Of a DNA stretch of 64,000 bases, positions 60,500-64,000 are shown one piece after another. The DNA lies in the NCBI RefSeq assembly GCF_022496765.1, contig NZ_VANV01000010.1:62001-126000 (forward strand). The letters run 5' to 3'. A program made the translations under genes and the position numbers. The notes under the pieces were generated by a model. It was not told the origin of the DNA. It searched no databases and worked only from the letters and a program-made list of their open reading frames with translations. Source of the stretch: Acidaminobacter sp. JC074. GTDB lineage: Bacteria; Bacillota; Clostridia; Peptostreptococcales; Acidaminobacteraceae. Every line of letters begins with the position of its first letter. Position 1 is the stretch's first letter.

Positions 60500-61264
60500 G
60501 TGAATGTATTTTATGAAATGCTTCTTGTCTTAAGTATTTACTATTTTATATTATTTGTTATTGGACAAGTGGTTAAAAACAATTCAATTGTTGATATTGC
60601 GTGGGGGTTTGGTTTTGTAGTCCTAGCATGGCATACCTACATTAGGGGGAGTCAGTCCATGAGTGGCCTACTTGCAACTCTACTGGTAAGCATTTGGGGC
60701 TTAAGGCTCAGCTACCATATTGGTAAAAGGAACATAGGTAAACCTGAGGACTTTCGTTATCAGAATTTTAGAAAGCAGTGGGGAGATAAGTTTCCAAGAG
60801 TAAAAGCATTTTTCCATGTGTATGCTTTGCAAATGGTCATAATGATAATGATTTCGACATCTTATACCATCAATAACATCTTTAATAAGACTTCTAATAA
60901 TCCTCTCATGATACTTGGACTTATTGTTTGGCTAACCGGCTTTTACTTTGAAGCCCTTGCAGATTATCAACTTAAAAAGTTTGTATCTGATAAATCTAAT
61001 AAAGGAAAATTGATGGTAACAGGTCTTTATAAGTATTCTAGGCACCCCAACTATTTTGGCGAAGCTTTATTATGGTGGGGCATATACTTAATTGGTTTCC
61101 AACCGAATACTTGGTGGACTGTCTTAGGACCACTGACTATAACCATTACCATTCGCTTTGTATCTGGCGTACCTATGCTGGAAAAGAAATATATGAAAAG
61201 AGAAGATTTTAGGGCTTATGCAGAAGTGACAAATATTTTTGTCCCTTGGTTTAGAAAGGATTAG
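60500..61264 (+). CDS. DUF1295 family membrane protein (steroid reductase/methyltransferase-like)
   Basis: A 254-residue membrane protein with about six membrane segments and the conserved YSRHPNYFGEALLWWGIYL motif, typical of DUF1295 and isoprenylcysteine methyltransferase/steroid 5-alpha-reductase relatives. Start is GTG 60500 after AAGGAGTG. A role in lipid modification fits the neighbouring fatty-acid-kinase gene (inference). Confidence 0.88.
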   Translation: MNVFYEMLLVLSIYYFILFVIGQVVKNNSIVDIAWGFGFVVLAWHTYIRGSQSMSGLLATLLVSIWGLRLSYHIGKRNIGKPEDFRYQNFRKQWGDKFPRVKAFFHVYALQMVIMIMISTSYTINNIFNKTSNNPLMILGLIVWLTGFYFEALADYQLKKFVSDKSNKGKLMVTGLYKYSRHPNYFGEALLWWGIYLIGFQPNTWWTVLGPLTITITIRFVSGVPMLEKKYMKREDFRAYAEVTNIFVPWFRKD

Positions 61265-61266
61265 TT

Positions 61267-61647
61267 ATGAAAACTTATCTGATTACATTTCTTGTTTTTA
61301 TTGGTGTTGACATGATCTGGCTGGTACTTGTTGCCAGAAAATTTTATCAAAATCAAATTGGCTTTATTATGAGAAGCCCTCCTAATTGGTATGCAGCCCT
61401 CTTGTTTTATGCAATTTTTATTTTTGGACTGATTCATTTTGTCATCAATCCAGGACTTGAGGCCGAATCCCTTAAAAAAGTGATTATAAATGGCCTTCTC
61501 TTTGGCTTGATTACCTATACAACATACGACCTTACCAATATGGCTACATTAAAAGATTGGCCTCTTACGGTGACTGTCGTAGATATGATTTGGGGTACAT
61601 CACTGGGTGGCTTGGTATCTACCATATCTTTTTTGATCTTAAAATAA
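61267..61647 (+). CDS. DUF2177 family membrane protein
   Basis: A 126-residue protein with four membrane segments and the DUF2177 features DMIWLVLVARKFYQ near the start and TYTTYDLTNMATLKDWP later. It begins two bases after the DUF1295 gene and ends the apparent operon. Function unknown. Confidence 0.87.
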   Translation: MKTYLITFLVFIGVDMIWLVLVARKFYQNQIGFIMRSPPNWYAALLFYAIFIFGLIHFVINPGLEAESLKKVIINGLLFGLITYTTYDLTNMATLKDWPLTVTVVDMIWGTSLGGLVSTISFLILK

Positions 61648-61700
61648 AAAAATAGTTTTATCAACAAACTTTCTGGGTGTAAATACTTTACGTTTAAATG

Positions 61701-61729
61701 TTTACAAATACTTTTATATAAGAGATAAT
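61701..61729 (+). promoter_or_regulatory. Sigma-A-type promoter of the chemoreceptor gene
   Basis: TTTACA (61701-61706), 17-base spacer, GATAAT (61724-61729); one mismatch to consensus in each box, 36 bases upstream of the start codon. Confidence 0.65.
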
Positions 61730-61765
61730 ATTTAAGCAGAAATATGTTTAGATTTGGGAGGAGTT

Positions 61766-63544
61766 ATGAGAAAAATAGGGTCAAAAATTTTTCTAGCAGT
61801 TATTATCAATACTTTGATATTAGCACTTGTTTTATCGGGGGTATTTTACTTTTCATTAAGTAGAAACACAGATCAGTTGATTGACTTGTTGTCACATCAA
61901 TTGTATTTGGATTATGATAACGCTATAAAACACGAAGTAGAGGCTGTTGTTAGTTCACTAGACGCAGTCCAAAATTCAGCTAAGGCAGGTCAGTTGACTG
62001 CATCAGAAGCTGAAAAATTATCAGCAGATATCATCAGATCTGCCAAGTACGGCGACGGTGGTTATTTCTGGGCCGACACACTAGATGGTACCAATGTTGT
62101 ACTACTAGGACGTGAAGACGTAGAAGGTACCAACCGTATGGGCTTGACGGATAAAAATGGTACCAAAATCATTGAAGAGTTCGCAGCTATTGTCAAGGCG
62201 GATGGCGCTGGTTATCTGGATTATTATTTTCCAAAGCCAAATGAAGAAGAGGCCTCAAGAAAAAGAGGATATATCTATCTTTATGAGCCGTATGGTTGGA
62301 TGATTGGTACAGGCAATTATGTAAGTGATATTGAAGAAATCATAGAGTATGAAAAAGAAGAAGCTGGTAAGCTTATGAGAAACTCTTTGATAACAATGTT
62401 TGTAGTTACTGTAATTGTTGTATTAGTTGCTGTTGTTTTATCGCAATTATTTGGCTTAACCATCACTAAGCCGATTAAGAAGTTAACCAAATTAGTCAAT
62501 AAGACATCTGATTTAGATATCAGCCATGATTCTAGAGATGAAGACATCTTAAAGGTAAAAGATGAAACGGGTGTTATGGCCAAAGCTGTTTTAGATTTAA
62601 GAGGTAATATTAGAAATATCATCAGCATACTTCAAAATGATGCCAGTCTTCTAGACCAAACATCGACACAGTTACATTCTATTGTCCAAGATGGCTTGCA
62701 GGGTACTGAAGCGGTTAACACAACTGTAGACGAGTTTGCCAATGGTGCTACTGAACAAGCGGGTGAAGCACAAGTTGCTGCTGAAAAGATGCATATGCTT
62801 GCTGAAGACATCAAAGCCAGTGTAACGAAATCAGATTCTATTTCTGAAAGTGTTAAGGAAGTGAATGAAAAGAATAAAAATGGTGTTGTGATTGTTGGTC
62901 AATTAACTGAACAGTTTGAAGTAACCAAGTCATCAACAGATCGTTTGAACGATAATGTTGCTATGTTGTCAAAAACGTCATCACAGATTACAGAAATCAC
63001 GTCAACCATTCAGGCGATTGCAGAACAAACCAACTTACTTGCTTTAAATGCAGCTATAGAGGCAGCTAGAGCGGGTGAAGCGGGTAGAGGTTTTGCAGTT
63101 GTTGCAGAAGAAATCAGAAAGCTTGCAGAACAAACATCACATTCAACGAGTGAAATTGAAGAAATTGTCGGTGAAATTACGAAAGAAATTGATTTGACCA
63201 TGGACAATATGTCGTCTTCAAAAGATGCAGTTACTGCTTCTGATACCTTTGTAAAAGATGTAGGTGAGTCTTTTGAAGGTATCCAAAAGGCTATCGATTC
63301 AACCTTCTATGATTTACAGGACTTGATTGAAAGCATTAGAAACGTAGATGAAAATAAGGCAGTTGTACTTAATGCCATTGAAGGTATATCAGCAATTACT
63401 GAAGAAAATGCTGCAAGCAGTGAAGAAATTTCTGCTACTATGGCGACTCAGGCAGAGTTGATGAAGAGTATTTCTGAACAGTCTGAGCATGTGAATGAAG
63501 TTACGATTAAGCTTCATGAAATCATCAATAGATTCAAAGTATAA
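61766..63544 (+). CDS. Cache-domain methyl-accepting chemotaxis protein
   Basis: A 592-residue chemoreceptor: membrane segment (about 8-28), extracytoplasmic single Cache domain (about 40-195, [20 protein letters not shown]), membrane segment (about 205-228), HAMP (about 230-285), and a signalling hairpin whose tip is [20 protein letters not shown] with methylation helices on each side. It senses small molecules and signals to CheA/CheW, implying flagellar motility. The start is ATG 61766 after GGAGG; a TTG at 61754 overlaps that site. Confidence 0.95.
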   Translation: MRKIGSKIFLAVIINTLILALVLSGVFYFSLSRNTDQLIDLLSHQLYLDYDNAIKHEVEAVVSSLDAVQNSAKAGQLTASEAEKLSADIIRSAKYGDGGYFWADTLDGTNVVLLGREDVEGTNRMGLTDKNGTKIIEEFAAIVKADGAGYLDYYFPKPNEEEASRKRGYIYLYEPYGWMIGTGNYVSDIEEIIEYEKEEAGKLMRNSLITMFVVTVIVVLVAVVLSQLFGLTITKPIKKLTKLVNKTSDLDISHDSRDEDILKVKDETGVMAKAVLDLRGNIRNIISILQNDASLLDQTSTQLHSIVQDGLQGTEAVNTTVDEFANGATEQAGEAQVAAEKMHMLAEDIKASVTKSDSISESVKEVNEKNKNGVVIVGQLTEQFEVTKSSTDRLNDNVAMLSKTSSQITEITSTIQAIAEQTNLLALNAAIEAARAGEAGRGFAVVAEEIRKLAEQTSHSTSEIEEIVGEITKEIDLTMDNMSSSKDAVTASDTFVKDVGESFEGIQKAIDSTFYDLQDLIESIRNVDENKAVVLNAIEGISAITEENAASSEEISATMATQAELMKSISEQSEHVNEVTIKLHEIINRFKV

Positions 63545-63550
63545 AAATGA

Positions 63551-63581
63551 AACTTCCAAGTGTGTGCTTGGAAGTTTTTTT
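63551..63581. terminator. Terminator between the chemoreceptor and pruA genes
   Basis: AACTTCCAAG (63551-63560), loop TGTGTG, CTTGGAAGTT (63567-63576), then seven T. On the minus strand the stem is followed by TTTCATTTTTA, so it may serve the convergent gene too. Confidence 0.92.
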
Positions 63582-63602
63582 ATAAGAAAATAGAAGATTT
63601 TA

Positions 63603-64000
63603 TTACTCTGACATAAATGGATACTCATATGTCGTTGGTGATGAGAAGTTTTCTTTGACCACTCTGGTATTGATCCAGCGCATAAGGTTTTGCTTTGATC
63701 CAGCCTTGTCGTTGGTACCGGAGGCACGTGAACCGCCAAATGGCTGCTGCCCTACAACTGCACCAGTCGGTTTATCATTGATGTATAGGTTGCCAGCTGC
63801 CTTCTTTAAATGGTTTTCCATGGTTAAAAGCACATCTCTATCTTTTGCGAAAATAGCTCCTGTTAAGGCATAAGGGGAGCTTGACTCACATAGGTTCAGT
63901 GTTTGGATAAAGTCCTCATCTTTATAAACATACACGGTTAGGACTGGTCCGAATATTTCTTGAACCATGGTTGCAGAATCGGGTGTAAATGACTGGATGA
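63603..64000 (-). CDS. pruA: 1-pyrroline-5-carboxylate dehydrogenase (aldehyde dehydrogenase family), C-terminal part
   Basis: About 132 C-terminal residues, with the frame open to the right edge so the N-terminus and catalytic Cys are outside. The visible part has EIFGPVLTVYVYKD, GNLYINDKPTGAVVGQQPFGGSRASGTNDKAG and NLMRWINTR, which fit the RocA/PruA branch that oxidises glutamate semialdehyde to glutamate in proline/arginine breakdown. No upstream partner is visible. Confidence 0.9.
   Translation of the reverse strand, partial: IQSFTPDSATMVQEIFGPVLTVYVYKDEDFIQTLNLCESSSPYALTGAIFAKDRDVLLTMENHLKKAAGNLYINDKPTGAVVGQQPFGGSRASGTNDKAGSKQNLMRWINTRVVKENFSSPTTYEYPFMSE

Noticed and set aside
1-64000. 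tRNA, rRNA, CRISPR or complete insertion sequence
   Set aside because: I found no cloverleaf, ribosomal signature, regular repeat-spacer pattern or transposase frame.

Overview
The window looks like chromosomal DNA from an AT-rich, fermentative, motile anaerobe of the Bacillota (Clostridia-like). The evidence is purine-rich Shine-Dalgarno sites, many lipoproteins with short lipoboxes, a pyruvate formate-lyase system, an FNR-type regulator with an N-terminal cysteine cluster, and several chemotaxis or cyclic-di-GMP sensory proteins. The sulfur genes would suit a thiosulfate- or sulfur-reducing Fusibacter-like organism, but that is inference, not a taxonomic call. I see no rRNA, tRNA, CRISPR array, phage or intact insertion sequence.

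Layout. 1-4.2 kb: end of a large GAF-GGDEF protein, a PucR regulator, an EamA exporter and a small unknown protein. 4.2-12.6 kb: an operon for amino-sugar or related hexose use (nucleotidyltransferase, NahK-type anomeric kinase, ABC binding protein and two permeases, Gfo/Idh/MocA oxidoreductase, UDP-glucose 4-epimerase) with a convergent AraC regulator. 12.6-16.7 kb: HD-GYP phosphodiesterase, cupin and CHASE histidine kinase. 16.7-20.6 kb: pflB-pflA-Crp/Fnr, with a CRP/FNR-like palindrome centred near -41.5 of the inferred pfl promoter. 20.6-24.8 kb: flavin-binding protein and TetR regulator, effector-binding protein, deacetylase, zinc-ribbon protein and amidohydrolase. 24.8-33.5 kb: Cache-PAS histidine kinase, RNA methyltransferase-like protein and three cyclic-di-GMP enzymes.

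33.5-35.6 kb is an unusually AT-rich, decayed stretch holding an acetyltransferase pseudogene with about six frame changes and an intact DUF4279 gene. 35.7-39.8 kb is a sulfur-uptake and trafficking locus: a thioredoxin-reductase-like flavoprotein, a YeeE/YedE transporter split into two genes with a TusA gene between them, a LysR regulator and a second TusA. 39.8-44.8 kb carries a GT2-ATP-grasp-ABC binding protein-permease operon and a convergent membrane glycosyltransferase. 45-47.8 kb encodes two extracytoplasmic rhodanese lipoproteins, one with four rhodanese domains. A perfect 12-base motif occurs in the upstream gaps of the transporter operon and of both rhodanese genes and may mark a shared regulon.

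47.9-53.6 kb: two nucleotide-sugar genes, then a TAXI binding protein, a DUF1850 protein and a GGDEF-EAL protein. 53.7-61.6 kb: an XRE-type helix-turn-helix protein fused to a CarH-like cobalamin-binding domain, overlapping an RND efflux pump gene and its adaptor, then a FakA-FakB-like fusion and two membrane proteins. 61.7-64 kb: a Cache chemoreceptor and the 3' end of a convergent pruA-like dehydrogenase gene. The strongest candidates for something new are the cobalamin-sensor/RND module, the motif-linked sulfur module, and the sugar operon that has an oxidoreductase but no visible glycosidase or phosphorylase.
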